From DATBLE01 sp963837265 (GTDB lineage: Bacteria > Actinomycetota > Thermoleophilia > Gaiellales > Gaiellaceae), in NCBI GenBank assembly GCA_963837265.1, contig CAWIMQ010000002.1, positions 1 through 64,000 on the forward strand: a stretch of DNA of 64,000 bases, in the 5' to 3' direction. The notes beneath the pieces were generated by a model. It had not been told where the DNA came from, did not search any database, and worked only from the letters and a program-made list of their open reading frames with translations. How positions within the stretch are numbered: position 1 is the first letter of the stretch; the number at the start of each line of letters is the position of its first letter. The translations under genes were made by a program, and so were the position numbers. This document shows positions 6,471 to 12,922 of this stretch, piece after piece.

Positions 6471-6815
6471 TTAAGCCTGCGGGTCGTACATGAACTCGCG
6501 AACCTCCTGCGCACAGCGGCACGCGGTCGCGATCTTCGCGGCCCACTCGAAGGCCTCATCCCGTGATGGCACATCGATCACGGTGAAGCCACCGCTGAAC
6601 TCCTTGGTCTGGGGGTACGTGCCGGCGGAGACCGTCCCGTCACCGGTGACCATCACGGGACCTACCTCCTCATCCAGTCCGCCGCTGAAGACGTAGGCAC
6701 CGGCATCCTTGATCTCCCGGACAACCGCGTGCGCGGCATCGCCCACCGCCGGAAAATCCTCAACGGGGATGTGGTCCATCGCGCCCCCGGGGAATGAAAT
6801 CAGGTACCGCGTCAT
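6471..6815 (-). CDS. YCII-related (YciI/DGPF-like) domain protein
   Basis: A 114-residue ferredoxin-like alpha/beta protein (MTRYLISFPGGAMDHI, then FSGGLDEEVGPVMVTGDGTV, QTKEFSGGFTVIDVPSRDEA and AAKIATACRCAQEVREF). The strand order and the TKEFSGGFTVIDV block are typical of YCII/DGPF proteins, sometimes linked to sigma-factor modules. The usual DGPF residues are replaced here. An AGGAGG ribosome-binding site lies 8 nt before ATG 6815. It is the only gene between repeat copies 9 and 10. Function unknown. Confidence 0.75.
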   Translation of the reverse strand: MTRYLISFPGGAMDHIPVEDFPAVGDAAHAVVREIKDAGAYVFSGGLDEEVGPVMVTGDGTVSAGTYPQTKEFSGGFTVIDVPSRDEAFEWAAKIATACRCAQEVREFMYDPQA

Positions 6816-6939
6816 CGCAATGCCTCCTCGTTTGGGGATCCCCTCACTCTGCCAACGAGACTGGTCGGGCCACTTGAACTCATCGGTTCCGGTTCATGCG
6901 TGTCAGGTACCCATCAGTGACGCCCGGTGCACGACTCGC

Positions 6940-6966
6940 TCAGGGTGCATCGCGGAACACTCGCCC
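6940..6966 (+). repeat. Cassette-boundary repeat copy 10
   Basis: Reads TCAGGGTGCATCGC then GGAACACTCGCCCA. Complementary arms CGCTC (6937-6941) and GAGCG (6971-6975) flank it. Confidence 0.75.
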
Positions 6967-7046
6967 AACCGAGCGGCCTGCTACTGGATCTGAGTCGCGG
7001 CCGACCGCGGGTTCAGCTACCACCCGGCGGGTATAGAAACGACGCC

Positions 7047-7487
7047 GTGGAACCGCGTCTGGACGTGATCACCCTGGCCGTGGCCGACCTCAAACTCGCG
7101 CTCGCGTTCTACCGCCGTCTCGGTTTCGAGTCGAAAGGCATCGTCGGGACGGAGTGCGCGGACGAGATGACCGGCGCGAATGGCGCCATCGCGATGTTCG
7201 AACTCGGGGGCGGACTGCTCCTCAACCTGTACCCCCGCCCCGATCTCGCCAAGGACGCAGCGATTCCGGTCGGGCCGCCACACAGCGGCGAGTTCAGCCT
7301 CGCGCAACTCGTTCGTAGCCGCGACGAGGTCGACGAGCTACTGGAGAACGCGGCGGCTGCGGGCGCCACGGTCACACCAGCCCACGACCGACCGTGGGGG
7401 ATCTACTCCGGCTACTTCCACGATCCTGATGGCCACCTTTGGGAGGTCATCTGGAACCCGGACGGGATTCCGAAACCGCGCGGCTGA
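7047..7487 (+). CDS. VOC-family (glyoxalase/bleomycin-resistance-like) protein
   Basis: A 146-residue protein starting at GTG 7047 (VEPRLDVITLAVADLKLALA). Two beta-alpha-beta-beta-beta modules are visible: FYRRLGFESKGIVG, and later DGHLWEVIWNPDGIP with the terminal metal-ligand Glu. VOC members include dioxygenases, glyoxalases and antibiotic-binding proteins; the exact role here is unknown. A TATAGA box lies 9 nt before the GTG, so the longer frame from 6927, which overlaps repeat copy 10, is unlikely to be translated. Confidence 0.8.
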   Translation: MEPRLDVITLAVADLKLALAFYRRLGFESKGIVGTECADEMTGANGAIAMFELGGGLLLNLYPRPDLAKDAAIPVGPPHSGEFSLAQLVRSRDEVDELLENAAAAGATVTPAHDRPWGIYSGYFHDPDGHLWEVIWNPDGIPKPRG

Positions 7488-7850
7488 AGCCCTTCGACGC
7501 TCCGACCGTTCGCGCTCCGGATGCGGATCCTCGCGCTACGCACAGCACCGCAACTCTGGAAGTAACGGGCTAGCGCTGCGAGTCGTTCTGTCTCGTCGCC
7601 TCCTCCACGACCAACACCCAGGCCGCTGCCTCCAGCAACTACTCGCAGCGGCGGCGCAAGGGAACAAGGCCTTGCCTTTGATGCCACGGGTTCGCTCTGG
7701 TGGGCTTACCAAGAATAATGGCTGGGGCTGCTCGACGTCGAGGCCCGGTCTCAAGTCCTATGGCGGAATCGGGGGAACCGCTCGACGATGAGAGCCGTGA
7801 GTACATCTTCGTGGCTCGTCGGTAAGCGCACAGACTGGCACGTCCGATAG
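7488..7850. other. Gene-free stretch between VOC gene and repeat copy 11
   Basis: No ORF here resembles a known protein and the short frames on both strands look like shadows. It belongs to the VOC cassette interval and may hold a degraded gene. No strong hairpin or promoter stands out. Confidence 0.4.
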
Positions 7851-7853
7851 CGC

Positions 7854-7880
7854 CAGGGTACACTCCCGAACACTGGCGCA
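7854..7880 (+). repeat. Cassette-boundary repeat copy 11
   Basis: Reads CAGGGTACACTCCC then GAACACTGGCGCA. GCGCCAG (7850-7856) and CTGGCGC (7873-7879) form a perfect 7-bp inverted repeat that overlaps the core. Confidence 0.8.
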
Positions 7881-7913
7881 TCTGAGCGTCCGACCACCGG
7901 AGGGCTCTCAGTC

Positions 7914-8340
7914 CTACGGCGTGAGCAGTTTCCACTGCCCCTCGGAGACGACTTCGACGGTGCCGTCGACCACTGTGATGGCGGTGTCGTCGTCGATCGC
8001 GTATGCCGGATTCGAGAGGCCGGCCGCCCAAGATTCTGCGGCTGCCATGGTGTTCTCAGGCAGATCCGGGTGGTCCAGGTGCGGGAAGATCGAGAAATCG
8101 ACGATTCCCAGCGCGCTGTCGCCACCCGCGGGTGGCTTCCAGACGACGAAGTCCTCACCGATTCTGGGGGTCATCACCATGCTCCCGCCGCTCACTCCCG
8201 CCCAGACCGCACGCAGCGACGGCAAGAGGTCTGCCAGCCCGGATTCCCGCATCCAATGGGCCAGATAGAGGGAGTCGCCGCCCGCCACCAGCAGGGCATC
8301 GGCCTCCTGGACCATGGGAACCCAGTTTTCTACGTCGATG
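7914..8340 (-). pseudogene. S51 peptidase, 3' part (interrupted by IS)
   Basis: C-terminal two thirds of a peptidase E-like serine peptidase. Visible parts are IDVENWVPMVQEADALLVAG, then AVWAGVSGGSMVM with the nucleophile Ser in a GVSGGS elbow, and DHPDLPENTM near the end. The 5' part lies at 9653-9891, beyond an IS3-family insertion. Removing the IS and one copy of the 4-bp target duplication joins TALPS to IDVENW in frame and gives a 221-residue protein, close to the usual 220-230 for PepE. S51 enzymes cleave Asp-X dipeptides or cyanophycin-type substrates. As it stands the gene is inactivated. Confidence 0.9.
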
Positions 8341-8344
8341 CTGG
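8341..8344. repeat. Target-site duplication CTGG, left copy
   Basis: CTGG immediately left of the IS terminus is repeated at 9653-9656. Four base pairs is a normal duplication length for IS3-family insertion. Confidence 0.8.
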
Positions 8345-8372
8345 TGACGTGCTCCCCGCCGGAGTTGACAGC

Positions 8373-9230
8373 TCAGGCCGCGATGTTTTGTAGATCTTCC
8401 CAGGTCTCCTTGACCTCGTAGGGCGTCTTGTAGTCGAGACGCGAGTGCGGCCGGTGGTGGTAGCGGTCGACGTAGCCGCCGATCCCGCGTCGGGCGTCGT
8501 CGAGGGTCTCGTATTCGTTCAGCCACACCTCCCGTTCTTTGAGTTTCCCGAACCAGCTTTCGATGAAGGCCTGGCTCTCGGGGTCGCGGTAGCCGCCGCG
8601 GCGGTGCTTGATCCCGAGCTCGGCGAGCCGCGAGCGGAAGCGGCGGGCGGTGAAGGCCGAGCCGTTGTCGCTCCCGAGCACGAGCTCGCCCGGCTCGATC
8701 CCGTGCAGGGCGGCCGCTTGTTCGACGACCGCGATCGCCTCGTCGGCGCGGCAGCGCAGCTCCAGTGACCAGGCGACGATCTCGCGGGTGCAGCAGTCGA
8801 TGATCGCCATCAGGTAGGTCCAGCCGTGCTCGGCGACCCAGACGCTCGACATGTCGAGCTGCCACAGCTGCCGCGGACGCTCGACCCGGAAGAAGCCGGG
8901 TCGCTTCCTGCGCTCGAGCGGGCGGCGGCGTTGGATCAGCTTCCGCTCCCGCATCACCCGCAGCACGCGTTTGCGGTTGACCGGCACGCCGAGCTTGCGG
9001 CGGACGAAGGCGCAGATCATCCGGTAGCCGTCGGTCTGGTTGGCGAGCGCCTCGGCGACGATCGCCTGCTCGACCGGGTCCGTCGGCGGTCGCCGCTGGG
9101 GCGGCGTTCGCGGCGTCGGCGTCCGGTAGAGCGCCTGCCGGCTGATCCTTGCTGCACGCGCCACTGCCGAGAGCGGGTAGCCCTCGGCGACGAGCTCACG
9201 GGAGCGGGCGACGCGCACGCTCAGTTCCAC
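8373..9230 (-). CDS. IS3-family transposase orfB (DDE integrase core)
   Basis: A 285-residue IS3/IS150-type OrfB. An HTH_21-like N-terminus (YPLSAVARAARISRQALY) is followed by the rve catalytic core with the DDE triad: Asp in QLDMSSVWV, Asp in GSDNGSAF and Glu in AFIESWFGKLK. The C-terminus HHRPHSRLDYKTPYEV is typical. Its GTG start overlaps the orfA stop by 10 nt, so it may be made by translational coupling or by -1 frameshifting to an OrfAB fusion; a GGGAAAAC run lies just upstream of the overlap. It appears intact. Confidence 0.93.
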   Translation of the reverse strand: MELSVRVARSRELVAEGYPLSAVARAARISRQALYRTPTPRTPPQRRPPTDPVEQAIVAEALANQTDGYRMICAFVRRKLGVPVNRKRVLRVMRERKLIQRRRPLERRKRPGFFRVERPRQLWQLDMSSVWVAEHGWTYLMAIIDCCTREIVAWSLELRCRADEAIAVVEQAAALHGIEPGELVLGSDNGSAFTARRFRSRLAELGIKHRRGGYRDPESQAFIESWFGKLKEREVWLNEYETLDDARRGIGGYVDRYHHRPHSRLDYKTPYEVKETWEDLQNIAA

Positions 9231-9550
9231 TCCCGCAACAGTTTTCCCGCGATCTCCAACTCGTACGTCTTGCGGCCGAGGGCCCGCTCGAGCTCGGCAA
9301 CCTTGCGGCGCAACTCCCGATCGCCCTGGCGCTCCTCCTTGCCGGCGAAGCGCTCCTTGCCGGCCTCCAGCAGCTGGTCGCGCCAGCCGTAGTAGAGCGT
9401 CTCCGAGATCGCGTGCTCACGACAGACCTCGCGCACGCTGCGGTCGCCGCGCAGTCCGGCCAGCACGATCTCCAGCTTCCGCTGCGCCGTGAACGTCCTG
9501 TACTTCCTCTGCTCGCTCAACCCCGTCTCCTTGTCGGTCGAGCGGCCCAT
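9221..9550 (-). CDS. IS3-family transposase orfA (HTH_Tnp_1)
   Basis: A 109-residue OrfA with the helix-turn-helix motif (YRTFTAQRKLEIVLAGLRGD, then VREVCREHAISETLYYGWR) and a C-terminal leucine-zipper-like coiled coil (ELRRKVAELERALGRKTYEL). It provides DNA-binding and multimerisation functions for transposition. Start is ATG 9550 and the stop overlaps orfB. The length and composition are typical of the family and no lesions are visible. Confidence 0.92.
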   Translation of the reverse strand: MGRSTDKETGLSEQRKYRTFTAQRKLEIVLAGLRGDRSVREVCREHAISETLYYGWRDQLLEAGKERFAGKEERQGDRELRRKVAELERALGRKTYELEIAGKLLREWN

Positions 9551-9562
9551 GCTGAGCCCGAC

Positions 9563-9607
9563 GCCGGACGGTCTCTCCGGGGCTCCGCCCCTCCGAGACC
9601 GTCCGGC
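9563..9607. terminator. 13-bp perfect hairpin at the IS 5' end
   Basis: GCCGGACGGTCTC (9563-9575) and GAGACCGTCCGGC (9595-9607) are perfectly complementary, with a 19-nt loop. It lies between the right terminus and orfA, so it could stop read-through transcription from the host gene into the transposase, a known safeguard in many IS elements. There is no T-run. Confidence 0.5.
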
Positions 9608-9652
9608 ACACCAAGTCAGCTACCTGTCAACGCGGGACCGGGGAGCGGGGCA

Positions 9653-9891
9653 CTGGGTAGCGCGGTGAGCTCCAACACTCCCAGGGACTTCCAACCGAAT
9701 TCGCACATGGGCGTCTTGGACTGTCCAGTGATGAACCGCCAAGCCGGGCCAGGCAGTGCCATGGGGTGTCCGTACGCCGCGGTGGGAATGACGAGGGCGG
9801 TGCACGCGGCAATCGGCTTGCCGAGCAGGTCGACCAGGGCGTTCTGGATGCTCGCGTTCTTGATGCCAGCGGACGTGAGAAGAAGCCTCAT
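9653..9891 (-). pseudogene. S51 peptidase, 5' part (interrupted by IS)
   Basis: N-terminal 79 codons of the same peptidase as 7914-8340. It starts at ATG 9891 (MRLLLTSAGIKNASIQNALV) with a GGGAGG ribosome-binding site. Typical N-terminal PepE-like motifs follow: TALVIPTAAYGHP and MCEFGWKSLGVLELTALPS. The reading frame then enters the IS. The combined parts total 666 nt, an exact multiple of three. The first four bases, 9653-9656 (CTGG), are the right copy of the target duplication. Confidence 0.9.
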
Positions 9892-10384
9892 CCTGCCTCC
9901 CGGGTCATTGCTCGATCAGAACTCCTAGCTACTTACGGATCCGTTCGCGGTAGAGACTGATCGACCATCGAAAAACTCATCGGCTCCGCCCTACGGATGT
10001 CGCGGTTCGACTTCGAGAACGATCCGCGCGACAGTCAACGTGAGAGCGATTTCAAGCGCCCTGAAGCTCCTCTTCTGGGGGGGCGACGTTGAAGCTGAAC
10101 ATCATCCCGCTCTCGTCGTGGTGCTCGGCGAAGTGCCGTGCGCGTCGTGTATTTCTACGTGTTCGGCGTGCTCATCGTGGTGGGTTGAGTCCCGTCGCCG
10201 TCGTGATCGTGATCGCGCTCGTGGTGTGCGTGCGCGCCCTGTCCGGCCGTTTGCGCGACCAATTCGGCTGGTAGCAGCTTCAGCGGTAGTCCTCACCTTG
10301 CCGGCCGCCACCAGGGCACGAACGGCGCCACCGGTGGTGGAATACGGTCGCGCGGGCGAGGAGCATGCTCGATAGTCGAAGGAG
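9892..10384. other. Intergenic stretch with a possible broken small membrane gene
   Basis: No intact gene is recognised. On the plus strand, GTG 10138 opens a frame encoding RVVYFYVFGVLIVVG and then a TGA at 10186. A second frame continues directly as SPVAVVIVIALVVCVRALSG to a stop at 10272-10274. Joined by one frameshift these would form a small two-helix membrane protein. The rest of the stretch shows nothing definite. Confidence 0.35.
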
Positions 10385-10732
10385 ATGGACTCGCTGCTGC
10401 CCGCCCTCGCCGCCTGCTCCGGGATTGTGTACGCGCTCGCGCCGCTGTTCCAGATCCGGGCGATGCTGGCTGCGCGCAGCTCGGCCGGGCTTTCGCTGCC
10501 GTTCGTCCTGATCGGTTTTGTCAACAGCGGTATCTGGCTCTGTTACGCGATCAAGCTCGCGAACCCGGTGATGATCGTGCCGAACATCGCCGGGCTGGCC
10601 CTGCTCGCACTCCTGCTCCTCGTCGCGCTCGCCCTGCGCGGGTCGCGCACGGCCACGACGGCTGACGCTAACCCGTCGACACGGTTGCCGGCCGACCGGC
10701 CGGCCCCCGCGCTCTCGCCCGCAGCCGGCTGA
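10385..10732 (+). CDS. SemiSWEET-type PQ-loop sugar transporter
   Basis: A 115-residue membrane protein with a three-helix MtN3/PQ-loop bundle. Helix 1 ends in APLFQIRAMLAARSSAGLSL, where the PxQ-type turn and the SxGLS motif match SemiSWEETs. Helix 2 is PFVLIGFVNSGIWLCYAIKL, and helix 3 follows PVMIVPNIAGLALLALLLL with the conserved PN pair. A hydrophilic tail of about 30 residues is extra. SemiSWEETs work as dimers that passively move mono- or disaccharides. A GATAGT box and GGAG lie close to ATG 10385. Confidence 0.8.
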   Translation: MDSLLPALAACSGIVYALAPLFQIRAMLAARSSAGLSLPFVLIGFVNSGIWLCYAIKLANPVMIVPNIAGLALLALLLLVALALRGSRTATTADANPSTRLPADRPAPALSPAAG

Positions 10733-10799
10733 GCTCCGTCGCACTTCTCTCCTGCTCCACCGTCCGCATCGTGGTGCGAACGCAGGACGCGACAGGGAC

Positions 10800-11200
10800 G
10801 AAATCTTGCTGCTCGCGAACGTTCGATCCGCAACGCCGCCGCCGACCGCCTGCTGCTCGTGCGGAGCGAGCTTCCCCAGCTCGCGCTCGATCGAGGCGAG
10901 GTGGCGCTCGCTCGGTGCGGGGCTGATGCCGCCGCCTCCAGGGCTGCGGCCCGCGCAGCCGCCTTGCGGGCGCGGATCGCGCCGAGGGCGGGGATCGCGA
11001 ACGGGTCGGCCGGCGCGCCCTGGGTGCGGGCGCGCCGGCCGCTCCACGAGCGCCTCGAGCGAGGCGACCGGGATGCGGACGAGCCGGCCGACGGGGATCG
11101 AGTCGAGCTCGCCGGCGGCCCGGAGGCGATCGATCGTCTTCTCGGAGACGTCGAGCCAGACCGCCGCCCTCTGCTTGCTGCAGTAGCCGTCGGTCGCCAT
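10800..11200 (-). CDS. Excisionase-family HTH DNA-binding protein (frame uncertain downstream)
   Basis: From ATG 11200 the first 57 residues form a clear helix-turn-helix type 17/excisionase domain: GYCSKQRAAVWLDVSEKTID, then RLRAAGELDSIPVGRLVRIP and VASLEALVERP. After about 11030 coding character moves to another frame (DPFAIPALGAIRARKAAARA) and later seems to return (SERHLASIERELGKLAPHEQ). That implies two compensating frameshifts, so the 3' end given is approximate. Such proteins bind DNA in integrase-excisionase systems or plasmid/phage regulation. No integrase gene is present in the window. Confidence 0.45.
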
Positions 11201-11358
11201 CGCCCGACGAACGTGGAGCGCGCCGGCACGCCATGGCCTCTTCCGAGACGGGACGGATCGCGGCGGCCGGACGCACCGGGACGCGGCCGGACAGGCAGGT
11301 GTTCGCACGGCTGTTCGCACGGGCCGTTTTCCGGGTCTCGGACCGTGCGGGCCTCGTC

Positions 11359-11364
11359 TAGGCT
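11359..11364 (+). promoter_or_regulatory. -10 box TAGGCT for mutY
   Basis: TAGGCT ends 7 nt before GTG 11372, with no ribosome-binding site between. It is one of a recurrent set of -10 boxes placed 6-9 nt before start codons in this window, which implies a leaderless mRNA and fixes this start. Confidence 0.6.
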
Positions 11365-11371
11365 CCGGCGG

Positions 11372-12088
11372 GTGCAGAAGCTGCTACTGGCCTGGTTCAG
11401 CGAAAACGGGCGGGATCTCCCCTGGCGTCGCACGCACGACCCGTACGCGATCCTGGTCTCCGAAGTGATGCTGCAGCAGACGCAGGTCGCGCGCGTCGTG
11501 CCTCGCTATCTGGAGTGGCTGGATCGATGGCCGAGTGTCGAGGCGCTCGCCGCCGCGTCGGCGGCGGACACGATCCGTGGGTGGCAGGGTCTCGGCTACA
11601 ACCGGCGCGCGCTCAACCTGCACCGGGCAGCGCGCGTGGTCGCCGATCGGGGCTGGCCCGACGACCTCACGGAGTTGCCGGGTGTGGGGCCGTATACGGC
11701 GGCTGCGATCGCCAACTTCGCCTTCGGGCGGCCGGTTCTGCCCCTCGACGTGAACGCCAGTCGCGTGCTGGAGCGGAGCGGCGGCGCGTTCGGCCCGGAG
11801 GCGGCGCAGGCGCTGTTCGACCTCGGCGCGACCGTGTGCCTGGCGCGCGTGCCCCGCTGCGGCGCCTGTCCCCTCGCCGCCGGCTGCCCGTCGCGGGGGC
11901 GGACGTACGAGCCGGCACGGAGGCAAGGGCGCTTCGAGGGGTCGTTCCGGCAGCGTCGCGCCCGCACGCTTCGACTCGTGGCGGCGGCGCCGAGGCGGAT
12001 CGAAGGGCTCGACCCGGAGGCCGTCGCGGCGCTCCGCCGCGACGGCCTCGTGGACGTCGAGTCAGGGGTCGTCTCGCTGCCCGGTTGA
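11372..12088 (+). CDS. mutY: A/G-specific adenine DNA glycosylase (short MutY)
   Basis: A 238-residue base-excision repair enzyme that removes adenine mispaired with 8-oxoguanine. DLPWRRTHDPYAILVSEVML carries the catalytic Glu, LPGVGPYTAAAI is the helix-hairpin-helix, LDVNASRVL holds the catalytic Asp, and Cys residues spaced C-x6-C-x2-C-x5-C (CLARVPRCGACPLAAGC) bind the 4Fe-4S cluster. The protein ends soon after, so the C-terminal NUDIX-like 8-oxoG-recognition domain of longer MutYs is absent or vestigial. It lies near radA and carD, as in mycobacteria. Confidence 0.9.
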   Translation: MQKLLLAWFSENGRDLPWRRTHDPYAILVSEVMLQQTQVARVVPRYLEWLDRWPSVEALAAASAADTIRGWQGLGYNRRALNLHRAARVVADRGWPDDLTELPGVGPYTAAAIANFAFGRPVLPLDVNASRVLERSGGAFGPEAAQALFDLGATVCLARVPRCGACPLAAGCPSRGRTYEPARRQGRFEGSFRQRRARTLRLVAAAPRRIEGLDPEAVAALRRDGLVDVESGVVSLPG

Positions 12089-12122
12089 GCCGAGCCGCGG
12101 CCGGACGACCGGAGCAGTGGCC

Positions 12123-12527
12123 CTAGATGACCGGGCAGTTGACGACGAGGCCCGCCGCCTTCATGGTCACCTGGCCGGCCGCGAGTGCCTTCCGCACGGC
12201 TGCGGCCGAGGTGAGCTTCCGGGGCGTGACGCCGCTCTTCCAGGTGACGAGGTTGATGTCCCAGAGCGGCGAGTAGCCCTTCTGGCCGGGCACGACGTCG
12301 ATGATGTTGTACTGGCCGTCCACGCCGTTCGTCACCGACCAGAGGTCGGCGAGCTTGTTGCCGGGCTTCAGCTTGACCGGCCCGAAGTCCAGGTACTCGA
12401 TCGTCTGGCCGCGATAGAACCCCTCCGTGGCCTGTTGCGGGAAGTGATGGATCGAGTCCGCCGTCGCCGGCGCGGCAACGACGCCGAGCGCCGCGGCCGC
12501 GGCCAGCACGAGAAGCGCCTTCTTCAT
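12123..12527 (-). CDS. Secreted protein of unknown function
   Basis: A 134-residue protein from ATG 12527 with a GAGGAGG ribosome-binding site. A classical Sec signal peptide (MKKALLVLAAAAALGVVAAP) has a likely cleavage after APATA. The mature part of about 110 residues contains IEYLDFGPVKLKPGNKLADL, NIIDVVPGQKGYSPLWDINL and a C-terminal GLVVNCPVI. The strand-rich pattern resembles small actinobacterial secreted proteins. No catalytic motif is recognised. It is convergent with mutY. Confidence 0.6.
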   Translation of the reverse strand: MKKALLVLAAAAALGVVAAPATADSIHHFPQQATEGFYRGQTIEYLDFGPVKLKPGNKLADLWSVTNGVDGQYNIIDVVPGQKGYSPLWDINLVTWKSGVTPRKLTSAAAVRKALAAGQVTMKAAGLVVNCPVI

Positions 12528-12663
12528 CCCCTTGTCCTCCTCAGGATCGATTACCCCTCGACCGTAGAGCCCGTTTCTTACGTGGCCCTTTCGCAAGCCT
12601 TAGGAGAGTCCGAACTCGTGGCAGCCGCCGGAGACCGGCCGTGGCGAACGAGGTCCGGTCGTC

Positions 12664-12669
12664 TAGGCT
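12664..12669 (+). promoter_or_regulatory. -10 box TAGGCT for the CMD-associated operon
   Basis: TAGGCT ends 7 nt before TTG 12677 and drives the two-gene unit 12677-13509. Its position argues for a leaderless TTG start rather than the upstream ATG at 12641, which precedes the box. Confidence 0.55.
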
Positions 12670-12676
12670 TGACGGC

Positions 12677-12922
12677 TTGACACGTTACGACGAGTTGATC
12701 GCGAGACTCCGCGAGGCCGCGCAACCCGACCGTCCGGCGCCGCCGGAGTTCGCCGCGTATCTCGAGCAGGTACGGCGGAACGCGTACAAGGTCACGGACG
12801 CCGACGTCCAGGCGCTCCGGGACGCCGGCTACTCGGAGGACGAGATCTTCGAGCACACCGTCTCCGCGGCGGCGGCCGCCGGGCTCGAGCGGCTCGATGC
12901 GGGGCTCGCAGCGCTCGGATGA
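12677..12922 (+). CDS. Small partner protein of the AhpD-like selenoprotein
   Basis: An 81-residue helical protein (TTG 12677: LTRYDELIARLREAAQPDRP) with PPEFAAYLEQVRRNAYKVTD, VQALRDAGYSEDEIFEHTVS and AAAAGLERLDAGL. Its C-terminal half resembles the helical carboxymuconolactone-decarboxylase/AhpD fold but lacks cysteines. Its TGA overlaps the ATG of the next gene (ATGA), so it is translationally coupled to the predicted selenoprotein. The role is unknown; a partner or regulatory subunit of the redox enzyme is an inference. An upstream ATG at 12641 is an alternative start. Confidence 0.65.
   Translation: MTRYDELIARLREAAQPDRPAPPEFAAYLEQVRRNAYKVTDADVQALRDAGYSEDEIFEHTVSAAAAAGLERLDAGLAALG

Larger units (their letters stand above)
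8345..9652 (-). mobile_element. IS3-family insertion sequence, 1308 bp
   Basis: A complete element with two overlapping transposase genes (orfA 9221-9550, orfB 8373-9230), termini beginning TG and ending CA, and imperfect terminal inverted repeats. The left end reads TGACGTGCTCCCCG with GTTGACAG further in. The right end read inward is TGCCCCGCTCCCCGG with GTTGACAG further in. It is flanked by CTGG direct repeats and sits inside an S51 peptidase gene on the same strand. The precise restoration of the host gene on excision in silico fixes both ends to the base. Confidence 0.92.

Noticed and set aside
1387..7880. CRISPR array
   Set aside because: The repeats are 250-1200 bp apart with whole genes between them and no cas genes; this is not a CRISPR layout.
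1387..7880. Classical integron attC sites
   Set aside because: The conserved GTTRRRY and RYYYAAC core sites are not present at the copy ends and no intI is in the window, so only an attC-like analogy is kept.
9221..9240. Definite programmed -1 frameshift site in the IS
   Set aside because: A GGGAAAAC run is present but is not a classical slippery heptamer in the right frame; the 10-nt overlap could work by coupling instead.
9900..9925. Repeat-like GGGTCATT upstream of the S51 gene
   Set aside because: Only the first eight bases match the core; the GAACACTGGCGCA half is absent.
10186..10188. UGA in the small membrane ORF as selenocysteine
   Set aside because: No Cys-related motif, the frame changes after it and no hairpin lies at the right distance.
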